Shown here one piece after another: positions 7,957 to 16,472 of a stretch of DNA of 64,000 nucleotides. The notes below the pieces were generated by a model. It was given only the letters and a program-made list of their open reading frames with translations, made no database searches and was not told the DNA's origin. Position numbers and translations under genes: made by a program. Position 1 is the first letter of the stretch. Every line of letters begins with the position of its first letter. Origin of the DNA: Chromatiales bacterium (GTDB lineage: Bacteria; Pseudomonadota; Gammaproteobacteria; Steroidobacterales; GCA-2729495); NCBI GenBank assembly GCA_002688175.1, contig NZCC01000023.1:16592-80591 (forward strand), in the 5' to 3' direction.

Positions 7957-9219
7957 GTCCGGGTCGTTGCTGTCGCGATAATGATGTTTGCGGCGGTAAC
8001 GGGTTTTGCCGATGAACCGCTGCCACCGATCGTGGTGCCTGACGGTTTTAGTGCGACTGTTTTTCATCCCGGCCTCGGCGCCACCCGGCATCTCGCGGTA
8101 CGCGAAAACGGCGACGTGTACGTCGCGCGCAGTTTCCGTGTCGAGCGGCGGATGTTCGGGCAGAAAGCTGCCTGGGGCACGCTGATCGCTTTACGGGATG
8201 AAGACGCCGACGGTGTTGCTGACATCATCAAGCCGTTCGGTCCGAGCGACGTCACAACTGAAGTGCGTATTCATGACGGACATTTGTATTTCTCATCCGA
8301 CCAGGTCGTTTACCGGATGGCGCTCGATGACAACCTCGTGCCGCAGACCGTGGCCGAACCCCTCGCCGGCGGTTTCCCGATGAACAGTTCACACGGCACC
8401 AAGACGCTGGCCTTCGACGGTGCGGGCAACCTGTACGTGAACTCGGGTACGCCGTCGAATGCCTGCGAGTCAAAGCGCATGGCGCTCCACGCGCCGGGTT
8501 TGAACCCGTGTCCGCATCGCGAGCGTTCGGCCGGCATCTGGAAATTTCGCGATGACAAGCAACATCAGGACCAGGTGCGTGACGGTGAACGCTATGTCAC
8601 CGGTACGCGCAACATCGTCGCGATGGCGTGGAACCCGTGGGCCGACAAACTCTTTTTCGTTATGCACGGCCGTGACAGCATCGGCATGATGAACCCGGAT
8701 TTCTACTCGAAGCAAGACAACGCCGAGATCCCCGCCGAGGAATTTCATGTCGCCGAAGCGGGCGATGATTTCGGCTGGCCATACACGTATTACGATCCGC
8801 GCACCAACCAGCGCATGCGCGACCCCGGTTATGGTGGCGATGGCAAGGCCGTAGCGGACGGCAATTACAAAGAACCGCTGATCGCGTTTCCCGCGCACTG
8901 GGCACCGAACGACCTGCTGTTCCATTCCGGTCGCAATCTGCCCGCCCGGTATGCGCAGGGTGCGTTCATCGTGTTTCACGGTTCCTGGAACCGGATACCG
9001 TTTGAGCAGGGCGGCTTCAAGGTTGTGTTCGTGCCGATGCAGGATGGCCGGGTGACGGGTGACTGGGAGGTGTTCGCCGATGGGTTCACAGGCTCTGGTC
9101 CCATTAAAAACCCCGGCCAGTCCGCGTACCGACCGACCGGTCTCGCGGAAGGCCCGGACGGCGCGATCTACATCACCGAGGACATGCACGGGCGGATCTG
9201 GAAAGTATCGCCTGAATAA
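7939..9219 (+). CDS. PQQ-dependent sugar dehydrogenase (sorbosone/glucose dehydrogenase type)
   Basis: 426 residues from ATG 7939. A short repeat-encoded start (M-V-S-D-T-N) runs straight into a signal peptide (VVAVAIMMFAAVTGFA). The mature part is a six-bladed propeller of the soluble glucose/sorbosone dehydrogenase family: repeated strands, GLGATRHLAVRENGDVYVA, the MNSSHGTKTLAFDGAGNLYV block, GTRNIVAMAWNP, and a final GLAEGPDGAIYITED. It oxidises a sugar or aldehyde in the periplasm. The divergent diheme cytochrome is the probable electron acceptor. The same frame stays open to 7897, but no better start is seen there. Confidence 0.85.
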   Translation: MVSDTNVRVVAVAIMMFAAVTGFADEPLPPIVVPDGFSATVFHPGLGATRHLAVRENGDVYVARSFRVERRMFGQKAAWGTLIALRDEDADGVADIIKPFGPSDVTTEVRIHDGHLYFSSDQVVYRMALDDNLVPQTVAEPLAGGFPMNSSHGTKTLAFDGAGNLYVNSGTPSNACESKRMALHAPGLNPCPHRERSAGIWKFRDDKQHQDQVRDGERYVTGTRNIVAMAWNPWADKLFFVMHGRDSIGMMNPDFYSKQDNAEIPAEEFHVAEAGDDFGWPYTYYDPRTNQRMRDPGYGGDGKAVADGNYKEPLIAFPAHWAPNDLLFHSGRNLPARYAQGAFIVFHGSWNRIPFEQGGFKVVFVPMQDGRVTGDWEVFADGFTGSGPIKNPGQSAYRPTGLAEGPDGAIYITEDMHGRIWKVSPE

Positions 9220-9238
9220 AGTCAGCCCGAGAAAATAA

Positions 9239-10054
9239 TTAATTGGTGTCTGATGCCAATGTTTGAGATTCCTGCCACTGGCCTGAACGGTTGCGTTTCA
9301 TCGTATTGCGATATTCATAAAGGTCCGGTCGGTACAGGCTTTCCATGACGAGGACCGGTTGGTCCTGTTGATCATGAAACACGGTGCCCATGTAAATCAG
9401 GGCCGTTCCCACCGGTATGTTCAGTAGCGGTGCTGTCGTTTCATCGGCGTTCCTGGCGCTGATCCACTGCTCGGCACGTTCCAGCAAGATGCCGTTGGAT
9501 TCGAGTACAGCGGGTGGCGGCATATTTTTTAAGGTCTGGTGATCCAGGTCTGTTACATGTGCTGCCGTGAACCAGGCGGTCATGATCGTAAACGGCTTGC
9601 CGCGACTGCTGCGCAACCGGATTAAGCGCAGCATGTTTTGTTCATCAGTATCACGGGTTAGTTTTTCCCTGATATGAGCGGGCGCCTTGACGCTCTCGAT
9701 GGACAGGGTGCTGGGTCGGGCACTGTCCTCTGGGTCGGTAGCGGCTGCGTCCGGCCCGCCGATGTTGTAGCGGTCGCCAAATTCCACTGCCTGGGGCACG
9801 GGGAAACTGCCAATACCGCGACGTTTGATGATAAGGCCGTCCTGCTCCAGGTTGTGCAACGCCTTGCGGATGGTGATCCGCGCAACGCCAAATTCCTGCG
9901 CCAGCCGGTTTTCGCCGGGCAGCGGGTGGTCGGTATCCAGTTCACCATCGATGATCTTCTGGCGCAGGATGATGTAAATCTGGTGGTACAGGGGGGTTAG
10001 CCTGGGTTCTTCCCTGCCGATGCGGTTCCGGGCGGCCTGTGTTTTGTTCGTCAT
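9239..10054 (-). CDS. GntR-family regulator with UTRA ligand domain (HutC type)
   Basis: 271 residues from ATG 10054. A winged helix at about 20-88 contains YHQIYIILRQKIIDGEL and RLAQEFGVARITIRKALHNL, the classic GntR recognition helix. A UTRA effector domain follows (about 110-260: RLIRLRSSRGKPFTIMTAWF, then ALIYMGTVFHDQQDQPVLVM). The last six residues (L-A-S-D-T-N) and the stop are encoded by a degenerate family A repeat at 9243-9259. It is divergent from a Rieske oxygenase gene, with a 22-base palindrome between them, so it very likely controls that gene in response to a substrate. Confidence 0.9.
   Translation of the reverse strand: MTNKTQAARNRIGREEPRLTPLYHQIYIILRQKIIDGELDTDHPLPGENRLAQEFGVARITIRKALHNLEQDGLIIKRRGIGSFPVPQAVEFGDRYNIGGPDAAATDPEDSARPSTLSIESVKAPAHIREKLTRDTDEQNMLRLIRLRSSRGKPFTIMTAWFTAAHVTDLDHQTLKNMPPPAVLESNGILLERAEQWISARNADETTAPLLNIPVGTALIYMGTVFHDQQDQPVLVMESLYRPDLYEYRNTMKRNRSGQWQESQTLASDTN
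9243..9259. repeat. Degenerate family A repeat inside the end of the GntR gene
   Basis: TTGGTGTCTGATGCCAA differs from the palindrome by one base. Read on the minus strand it supplies the last sense codons of the regulator, and the adjoining bases supply its TAA stop. Confidence 0.75.
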
Positions 10055-10107
10055 CAATCACTCTGTCGGGTTATTGCGGTAAATACGTATGCCAGGTTTC
10101 CGATCAG

Positions 10108-10129
10108 CCTGTACTATCAATAGTACAGG
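10108..10129. promoter_or_regulatory. Perfect 22-base palindrome, likely GntR operator
   Basis: CCTGTACTAT and ATAGTACAGG are perfect 10-base inverted arms around a CA centre. The site lies between the divergent GntR and Rieske genes, 21 bases before the Rieske ATG. A bound dimer would block the Rieske promoter or the start of its transcript. HutC-type GntR regulators bind palindromes of this size. Confidence 0.75.
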
Positions 10130-10150
10130 TTTTTTACAGAGGATAGAAGA

Positions 10151-11284
10151 ATGCTTATCAATTTCTGGTACGTAGCTGCATACAGCGAAGCAGTCAACGC
10201 AGACAGGCCAATCAAGGTCAAGATGCTCGGTCAGAACTTTGCCCTGTATCGGGATTCCGCAGGGGTCGCACGCTGCGTCAGCGACATCTGCATTCATCGT
10301 AGTGCGTCACTGGCCGGCGGAAAAATAAAAGGCGATTGTATTGAATGCCCGTATCACGGCTGGCAGTTTAACGGCGACGGCCAGTGCACCAAGATTCCGT
10401 CGCTTGGCATTGATGGCACGCCGCCGCCCCGCGCAAAGATCGATGGGTACCCGACCGAAGAACGTTACGGTTTGATTCACGTATTTCTCGGCGATCTGCC
10501 TGCCGAAGAGCGCCCGCCGATCATGGCGATAGAAGAATATGGCCAGGAAGGCTGGCGTTGTATCCACCTTGAATATAACTGGAAAACAAACTGGGAACGT
10601 TCGGTCGAAGCGGGCCTTGATCCGGCCCACGCGGAGTTCGTGCATACGGGGATGAAGTTTGCCGGCTCGGACGCCGAATATATCGTGCCGCCGCTTGACG
10701 TCAAAAGATTGGAATGGGGTGCGGAACAGAGCTTTGACCTGTTGACCATCGCCGCACGCGGGGATCTGGAAAAAATCAAACCTCAGGCCGCGTCGGTGAA
10801 TGCGTTTGCCGCTTTCTACGGGCCGACGTGTACGGCCACGAAGCTGACGCTTGCTCCCGGCCAGAAGGTTATTCAGTACATGTTCGAGACGCCGGTCGAT
10901 GAGTTTCATGTCAAGAAACACCTGGTCAGCGCACGTACTGTCAACCTCGACCCCGGTTACGACAAGGCCATGAACCAGACCAACCTGTTTGTTGCCGAGG
11001 AAGACCGGATCATCATCGAAGACGTGGATCCTGCCATATACCCGGAATCGAATTCGAAGGAATTGCTGGTACCGGCCGATGAACAGATTGCCGTTTACCG
11101 GGACATGATCGCCGAGTGGGAGGCGCGTGGCTGGCGCATCGATACCCGCAAGGTTGCCGAAGACCGGGGACGCGTCGGTTATGCGATTCCTTGCCCGGCG
11201 CGGCGCGAGCAGGGTAACTGGGTGCTGGATTCGACGCCGATGCTGCCGGCGAGTCGCGGAGAAGAAACAAAAGCCGTGGCGTAA
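10151..11284 (+). CDS. Rieske non-haem iron oxygenase, alpha subunit (1)
   Basis: 377 residues. The Rieske cluster ligands are Cys47, His49, Cys66 and His69 (CIH and CPYHGW). The mononuclear iron site is GLDPAHAEFVH, with bridging Asp157 and ligands His160 and His165. The start MLINFWYVAA is shared with two more Rieske enzymes in this window (52966 and 60960). Such single-subunit oxygenases add oxygen to aromatic rings, demethylate ethers, or open large ring systems. They need a reductase, and none is nearby. The divergent GntR regulator and the palindrome upstream suggest substrate-induced expression. Substrate unknown. Confidence 0.92.
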   Translation: MLINFWYVAAYSEAVNADRPIKVKMLGQNFALYRDSAGVARCVSDICIHRSASLAGGKIKGDCIECPYHGWQFNGDGQCTKIPSLGIDGTPPPRAKIDGYPTEERYGLIHVFLGDLPAEERPPIMAIEEYGQEGWRCIHLEYNWKTNWERSVEAGLDPAHAEFVHTGMKFAGSDAEYIVPPLDVKRLEWGAEQSFDLLTIAARGDLEKIKPQAASVNAFAAFYGPTCTATKLTLAPGQKVIQYMFETPVDEFHVKKHLVSARTVNLDPGYDKAMNQTNLFVAEEDRIIIEDVDPAIYPESNSKELLVPADEQIAVYRDMIAEWEARGWRIDTRKVAEDRGRVGYAIPCPARREQGNWVLDSTPMLPASRGEETKAVA

Positions 11285-11440
11285 GCCCTAAGCCCTAATC
11301 CCCAGGCGCTTAAGGTTATTCTGCGACATCGGGGCGGGCGGGAATATCGCCCGTCCTGATGCTCGTCCACTTCATCGTGGCAGTTCTGCCTGTTACCCAC
11401 TAAAGTTACGATTCTCCATTCAACCGTAATGAGGTTCGAC

Positions 11441-12310
11441 ATGCGACAGGGGCAGATAGCAATTATTTTGGGGCTGATCGTAGTGTTCGCCGGGTGTTCA
11501 ACGCCCCGCACAGCTGACGAGCAGGAACTCGAAGCAAGTATGAAGGAGCACGGCAACGACACACCCGTGGCTTCACTGATGACGTCCTTTGCACCTGTGC
11601 AGCCGGTAAGCGGTAAAGCCGTTGTGTATCACACGGTCGATGGCCAAGACATCCGGGGCTGGCTGGCGCGACCCGACAAGGCGAACAATGATTTGCCGGC
11701 GTTGATCGTGATCCACGAATGGTGGGGACTTAACGACAATATTCGCCGGGCCGCCGAACGACTTGCGGGCGAGGGTTATGTGGCGCTCGCGGTCGATCTG
11801 CACCAGGGCAATACGGCCGAAACGCCGAAAGACGCCATGAAGATGGGTCGCGCGCTGAGCAACAACAAGGATGTAGCGCTGGCTAATCTGAAGGATGCCA
11901 TTGCCTATCTTAAGTCGGCGAACGGTGTGTCGCGCATCGGCGTGATCGGCTGGTGCCAGGGTGGCCGCTGGTCGATGCTGACGGCATTAAATAATCCTGC
12001 GGAGATCGACGCGACGGTGGTCTATTATGGTCGGGTCCCCGATGACAAGACCGAACTTGAAGTACTGGACATGCCGGTGCTCGGCATCTTCGCCGGCGAT
12101 GACTTCATCGTGCCGCCGAAAATGGCCTATCGTTTTGCCGCGTCAATGGAAGACCTGAAAAAAGACCTGGAGTTTTATATGTATCGGGCTGCGGCACACG
12201 CCTTTGCTAACCCGAGTGGTCTGGAGTACAACCCGGAAGCGGCTGCGGATGCCTGGCAGCGTACGACTGATTTTCTGGCCAGAAATCTGCAGCAAACGGC
12301 AGCGCAATAG
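11441..12310 (+). CDS. Dienelactone hydrolase family lipoprotein
   Basis: 289 residues from ATG 11441, chosen because GAGG lies 6 bases upstream. A lipoprotein signal ends at Cys19 (VFAGC). The alpha/beta hydrolase core has Glu93 (IHEWWGL), nucleophile Cys172 (GWCQGG), Asp220/221 (FAGDD) and His253 (AAAHAFAN), the Cys-Asp-His triad of dienelactone hydrolases. Cytoplasmic members cleave dienelactone in chloroaromatic breakdown; a membrane-anchored one probably acts on other lactones or esters in the envelope. It lies 156 bases behind the Rieske gene and could belong to the same pathway. Confidence 0.87.
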   Translation: MRQGQIAIILGLIVVFAGCSTPRTADEQELEASMKEHGNDTPVASLMTSFAPVQPVSGKAVVYHTVDGQDIRGWLARPDKANNDLPALIVIHEWWGLNDNIRRAAERLAGEGYVALAVDLHQGNTAETPKDAMKMGRALSNNKDVALANLKDAIAYLKSANGVSRIGVIGWCQGGRWSMLTALNNPAEIDATVVYYGRVPDDKTELEVLDMPVLGIFAGDDFIVPPKMAYRFAASMEDLKKDLEFYMYRAAAHAFANPSGLEYNPEAAADAWQRTTDFLARNLQQTAAQ

Positions 12311-12332
12311 TTACTTGTTGCGTGCCGCTTTG

Positions 12333-13445
12333 TTAAAACAGGATTCGCGAGAACCCCGGGTAGAACAGATCCGGCGTGAGGTCGGTCACGGTCGCGCTGT
12401 CTGTTTCTCTGGCCAGACTGACCAGGTACAGCGGTTCGATTTTAGCGGCCAGCGAGAACGGGTCGGGCGTTGCGCCCGCCTCCGGGTCTCGCAACAGTAT
12501 CCGCGATACCACTAAGAACCAGCCGTCGTCAGGTAGTTGCAGCTCGCGGCGACGGTCGGCTTTCATGCCGAGATCGATGAGCAGGTGCGTGAGTTGCGAG
12601 CGGCCGTCATTGATCTGCATGTACAGCGCGTACTGCGGGTTTTCTTCCAGCAGGTTTGTCAACGTAACGGTTTGCAAGGCGGAATTAACAACCGCGTTGA
12701 TCTCGTCATCGGCCATCTTGCGAAATGAGAGGGCGGTGACATTCGGGTTCTGCTGCGCCACTGAGTAGAACTGCGATATTGCCAGCGCGCGCAGACCGAA
12801 TGCCAGCAACAGGCTTATCGCGAATACGCCGGACCAGATGCCGAGTGCTTTCGAACGCGGTAACGGTTGCCAGTTCGCATTTTCGCGTGGTTTCCGCAAC
12901 GGGTTGAACATCGAAACGCGCGCGAGGTAAACATCCGTCTCACTGCCGTAACGTTTGCGGATCGTCTCTTCTTCGAAGCGCGCGAGCATATAGTAAAGAC
13001 CGAGCATCGCCAGGTACGTGACCAGGATAAAAAACCGCGGCCATAAAAAAAGAAAACCGGCCCCGCCGATAATCAGCATCAGGTACTGTGGGTGCCGGAC
13101 GCGTCCGTAGAGGCCTCCCGTGACCAGTTTTTTCTTGATGAACTTACCGTAGTAGAGCTGGATTGCGCAGGCAAAGAACCCGAGGATGCCGACCAGCGCG
13201 AGGAATGCGCCGAGCCATTCGACATACCGGAATGCAGCGATCTTCGTGTAGGCAAGATGCGGCAGGAAAAACTGTGGCAACCAGGCTGTGATCACACTGG
13301 ACTCCAGCCCATGTAACAGTGGCGTATAGACACTATAAAAATAGGCCGCGAACGGCGTGACCATGATGATCATTTCCAGTGTCGCTGCCGCATAAACGAG
13401 TATAGGCACGACCCACGGCCAACGGCGGGTGGTAGTTGAGTTCAT
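12333..13445 (-). CDS. Isoprenylcysteine methyltransferase-like membrane protein with extra C-terminal domain
   Basis: 370 residues from ATG 13445. Several membrane helices surround the ICMT/phospholipid-methyltransferase signature LYGRVRHPQYLMLIIGG (about residues 124-140) and EEETIRKRYGSETDVYLARV, where SAM binds. Bacterial members methylate lipids or small molecules. The C-terminal 170 residues form an additional soluble domain after another helix (SGVFAISLLLAFGLRALAI) that I do not recognise. The gene is convergent with the dienelactone hydrolase gene. Confidence 0.72.
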   Translation of the reverse strand: MNSTTTRRWPWVVPILVYAAATLEMIIMVTPFAAYFYSVYTPLLHGLESSVITAWLPQFFLPHLAYTKIAAFRYVEWLGAFLALVGILGFFACAIQLYYGKFIKKKLVTGGLYGRVRHPQYLMLIIGGAGFLFLWPRFFILVTYLAMLGLYYMLARFEEETIRKRYGSETDVYLARVSMFNPLRKPRENANWQPLPRSKALGIWSGVFAISLLLAFGLRALAISQFYSVAQQNPNVTALSFRKMADDEINAVVNSALQTVTLTNLLEENPQYALYMQINDGRSQLTHLLIDLGMKADRRRELQLPDDGWFLVVSRILLRDPEAGATPDPFSLAAKIEPLYLVSLARETDSATVTDLTPDLFYPGFSRILF

Positions 13446-13490
13446 TTCAGGACCTGTGCAAAGATCTACCGATAGAAACATCTTAACGCA

Positions 13491-13515
13491 AAAAAGGTCC
13501 GGGTCTATTTTCCTG
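13491..13515. repeat. Family B repeat
   Basis: AAAAAGGTCCGGGTCTATTT followed by TCCTG, one arm only, between divergent genes. Confidence 0.6.
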
Positions 13516-13564
13516 TTATCCGTGTATTATCGGGTTCCACGGCTCGCTAAAAAGACTAATAAAT

Positions 13565-14596
13565 ATGAAAACCCGCGCCTTCCAGTTTGCCGAATACGGC
13601 CAACCCACCGATGTCCTGCAAATCAACGCACAGGATCTTCCCGACCCCGGTCCCGGACAAGCGCTGGTGAAGATCAGGGCCGTGGGCCTGAATCGATCCG
13701 AACTCAATTACACGCTGGGCAGGTATGTGCCTGCCCGCGAGTTTCCCAGTGGCATCGGCCAGGAAGCCGTTGGCGAGATCATCGCACTCGGACCGCCGGC
13801 GGAAGACGCGCCCAGGGCTCATGAGGCGACACCTTTAACCGTCGGTGCGCGCGTCGCGCTGTTACCCGGTCGTGTCGATATCTGTGGAATGGGCGCCTAC
13901 CGGGAAGTGGGTCTTTACGATCAGGCCGCATTAGCGCCGGTGCCGGATGACTTCAGTGACGAAGAAGGCGCGGCCTACTGGATGGGCATCCTGACGATGG
14001 GCGGCTGCCTGGAACTGGCAGGGCTGAATCCCGACAATTCAAAGGGCAAGAAAGTGCTGGTGACCGCCGCCACCAGCAGCATGGGCATCGTTGCCCTGAA
14101 GCTGGCCAAGGCCTGGGGCGCTGAAACGTTTGCGACCAGTCGCAGCGCCGAAAAGGCGAAGGAACTGGAAGCGGTGGCCGACCATGTCATTGTCTGTAAT
14201 GACAGCGACTCGCTGGTCGAAGGCGTCAACGCCGCAACCGATAACCAGGGTGTCGACGTCTCGCTGGATCCCCTCGGTGCCGCCTATTACGCCGGCCTGG
14301 TTGCCGTGACCACCAACGGTGGTGATATCGTCAGCTATGAAATGATCACCGGTCCGGTCGCCAACGTGTCGTTACCGACGCTGATGATCAACGACCTGTC
14401 GATACACGGCTTTACGATCTTTCGCGTCCACAAGAACCCGGTTCTGTTCGATGCACTGATCCGCCAGGGCATGGAGTACAGCGACCAGGTGCGGCCGATT
14501 GTGTCGCGTACTTTTCCATGGGAGCAGGCACCGGCCGCACTGGCAGAACTGGAGACATCGCAGCATATCGGCAAACTGGTTCTGCTCGTTAGTTGA
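13565..14596 (+). CDS. Medium-chain dehydrogenase/reductase, quinone-oxidoreductase-like
   Basis: 343 residues. The N-terminal GroES-like domain (VKIRAVGLNRSELNYTLGRY, then PSGIGQEAVGEIIALG) precedes a Rossmann domain with VLVTAATSSMGIVALKLAKAWG. The usual structural-zinc cysteines and the catalytic-zinc Cys/His pair are absent, which places it with zinc-free quinone-oxidoreductase-type enzymes using NADPH. The role is probably reduction of an enone or quinone intermediate. It stands alone between repeats. Confidence 0.85.
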   Translation: MKTRAFQFAEYGQPTDVLQINAQDLPDPGPGQALVKIRAVGLNRSELNYTLGRYVPAREFPSGIGQEAVGEIIALGPPAEDAPRAHEATPLTVGARVALLPGRVDICGMGAYREVGLYDQAALAPVPDDFSDEEGAAYWMGILTMGGCLELAGLNPDNSKGKKVLVTAATSSMGIVALKLAKAWGAETFATSRSAEKAKELEAVADHVIVCNDSDSLVEGVNAATDNQGVDVSLDPLGAAYYAGLVAVTTNGGDIVSYEMITGPVANVSLPTLMINDLSIHGFTIFRVHKNPVLFDALIRQGMEYSDQVRPIVSRTFPWEQAPAALAELETSQHIGKLVLLVS

Positions 14597-14600
14597 AGCA

Positions 14601-14678
14601 TTTGTGTCAGACACCAATTTATTTTTTCTCTGACGGGTAAGCAACAAATTCGGTGCTGAGAAAAATAAACCCGGCACC
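14601..14678. repeat. Composite A+B repeat, copy 1 (upstream of the DUF1838 gene)
   Basis: A family A copy with one changed arm base (14601-14617) is followed by about 35 bases and then a family B unit at 14652-14678, in which GGTGC and GCACC close a loop holding AAAAATAAACCCGG. The whole unit recurs downstream of the gene at about 15682-15750. Confidence 0.75.
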
Positions 14679-14712
14679 TATTTGCCTTACCTATTTGCCA
14701 GTGGAGACAACT

Positions 14713-15648
14713 ATGAGCAATTCCCGGATTACACGCCGCCATGCAGTAGCAGCGCTGGCCGGCGCAGGTGCCGTCGGCCTGGCGACCGGTCGCGCGGACA
14801 ACGGTGCCGAGCAAGGCAACCATAAGCCCGCACCGCTCGAGCTGGATTTGAACGACCCGGTGGACCTGTCTTACGCGCGGCAGAAAGTGATCGGCAGCGT
14901 CGCCAGTGAAGAAATTCATTCGTTTATGCGCTTTCATTTTTATGGCCAGGTGCCCGGCGAGCAGGCCCGGCGCCTGCTGTCGATGAATAACTACATTGTT
15001 GATCGCTGGGAACCCGTCAAGCGCGGCACCTACAAGCTGGCCCACTGGGAAGTGGGTTACTACTGTGACTTCGATACCGACGATCCGATCGAATCGTGGA
15101 TTAATCCGTACACCGAAGAAGAAATTGAAGTGTTTCAGTTCGTGCTCGGGCCGATCCACCGTGAGTATACGCCGGATACCGTGATTGCCCCGGGCCTGGC
15201 GCCGCATCCGTTAACCTCGCACATCATGGGACCGCGCTTTTACGTGGCGACGGAAGCGATCGCCCAGATTCCGAACCTGTTTCAACCGGACGAGTGGCCC
15301 AAACGTTCCAGTGGCAAAATGGCCAACTGGGTATCCATGCAGACGCTTTCCGCGTTGATGGATGACGTGCTGAACCCCGAGCTGACCTCGGCCCCGGCGA
15401 ACATTCACCTGCAGAATTTTGTCTCGTGGAGTTCGTGGATGCAGATGAGCGGCCAGCCGGGCGGCACGATGGCGCGCGCCTACGGCACCGAGGTGGACGG
15501 TTTCGAAGCTCTGCCACAGAAGGTGTACGACGGATTCAAAAAATACACACCGGAGATATTTGAAACCGCGACCTGGGACACCATCCGCTTTGACGAATTT
15601 GATTATTTCGAGCTCATGCAGGAACGTCGCGCCAAGGGTGAAGTTTAG
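14713..15648 (+). CDS. DUF1838 family protein, Tat-exported
   Basis: 311 residues from ATG 14713. The signal carries a twin-arginine motif (RITRRHAVAALAGAGAVGLA), so the protein is exported folded. The mature part matches DUF1838: DPVDLSYARQKVIGS, then HFYGQVPGEQ, DRWEPVKRGTYKL and VSWSSWMQMSGQPGGTMARA. The biochemical role is unknown; members are often found near aromatic or steroid degradation genes. Composite repeats stand on both sides like bookends. The following gene encodes an exported NTF2-like protein. Confidence 0.82.
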   Translation: MSNSRITRRHAVAALAGAGAVGLATGRADNGAEQGNHKPAPLELDLNDPVDLSYARQKVIGSVASEEIHSFMRFHFYGQVPGEQARRLLSMNNYIVDRWEPVKRGTYKLAHWEVGYYCDFDTDDPIESWINPYTEEEIEVFQFVLGPIHREYTPDTVIAPGLAPHPLTSHIMGPRFYVATEAIAQIPNLFQPDEWPKRSSGKMANWVSMQTLSALMDDVLNPELTSAPANIHLQNFVSWSSWMQMSGQPGGTMARAYGTEVDGFEALPQKVYDGFKKYTPEIFETATWDTIRFDEFDYFELMQERRAKGEV

Positions 15649-15657
15649 GCCGTTAAA

Positions 15658-15750
15658 TGGTGTCAGACACCATTCAATTTTTAGACACCAATTTATTTTC
15701 TCTAACGGTTAAGCCATAAATTCGGTGCTGCGAAAAATAAACCCGGCACC
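15658..15750. repeat. Family A palindrome and composite A+B repeat, copy 2
   Basis: A perfect TGGTGTCAGACACCA copy (15658-15672) is followed by a half copy from 15682 and a family B unit at 15724-15750. From the half copy onward the sequence matches the unit upstream of the DUF1838 gene base for base over most of its length. Confidence 0.75.
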
Positions 15751-15775
15751 TTTATCTACTACAATGAGTGAAACA

Positions 15776-16438
15776 ATGAACGCCAAACTACAGGCATTGG
15801 TTACAGGTATTGCTTTATTGCTGGCCACCCAGGCTGGCCTGGCAGCGGGTCAGGATCAGGCCGATACGTCAGGGACGGTCAATGATCAGACACTGACGGC
15901 CGAGATCGATGCCGTGCTGAATGAATACGAGGCACTGTGGGATAAACAGGATCCGGCACAACTGATTGCGCTGTGGGATCAGAACGATCCGGAACCGTTT
16001 TATCTCGCCGAGGAGCAGCCTGAATGGCGGATCGGCTGGGATCAGCTTAAGGATTACTGGAGTCCGGCCGGCCCCTCTGTCACCGAATCCATACGGATGC
16101 GTTTTGATGGTGTGCGGGCGCGGTGGCTGGCAGATGACCTGGCGTTTGCAAAATTCTGGATTCGCTTCGATACGAAAATGAGTGTTATGCCGGGTCCGTT
16201 CGGTACCGATGCGCGGGCCAGCGCGATTTTTCGCAAGACAGATGCAGGCTGGCGGCTGATTACCTGGGCCGAATCACCGGGCTCGCCTCTTTTATATGTG
16301 CAACGTCTGTACAAGCAACATCGTCAGGAAGGCGAATCCTCGCCCATACCCTACCTGTCCGTTCTATACGAACGGCATACACGAGATGATTTTGCCGCCT
16401 TCATGCAAACCCATAAGAAACCCGGCAAGAAAAAATAG
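15776..16438 (+). CDS. Exported NTF2-like (SnoaL-type) protein (1)
   Basis: 220 residues from ATG 15776, with a signal peptide (LVTGIALLLATQAGLAAG). The NTF2/SnoaL cone fold is suggested by EIDAVLNEYEALWDKQDP, then FYLAEEQPEWRIGWDQLKDYW and ASAIFRKTDAGWRLITWAES. A paralogue with the same architecture lies at 30946-31611. NTF2-fold proteins bind or isomerise hydrophobic polycyclic compounds, but no catalytic residue can be assigned here. It follows the DUF1838 gene and may share its pathway. An in-frame ATG at 15764 is possible. Confidence 0.75.
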   Translation: MNAKLQALVTGIALLLATQAGLAAGQDQADTSGTVNDQTLTAEIDAVLNEYEALWDKQDPAQLIALWDQNDPEPFYLAEEQPEWRIGWDQLKDYWSPAGPSVTESIRMRFDGVRARWLADDLAFAKFWIRFDTKMSVMPGPFGTDARASAIFRKTDAGWRLITWAESPGSPLLYVQRLYKQHRQEGESSPIPYLSVLYERHTRDDFAAFMQTHKKPGKKK

Positions 16439-16472
16439 TTAACCGGTGAAGCATTGCTGTCCGACACCGTTA

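Noticed and set aside
8470-9189. Minus-strand open frame of 239 codons
   Set aside because: It is antisense to the PQQ dehydrogenase, whose protein is clearly recognisable; long antisense frames are expected in GC-rich DNA.
14335-15207. Minus-strand open frame of 290 codons
   Set aside because: It spans the end of the quinone-oxidoreductase-like gene, a repeat and half of the DUF1838 gene; no coherent protein.
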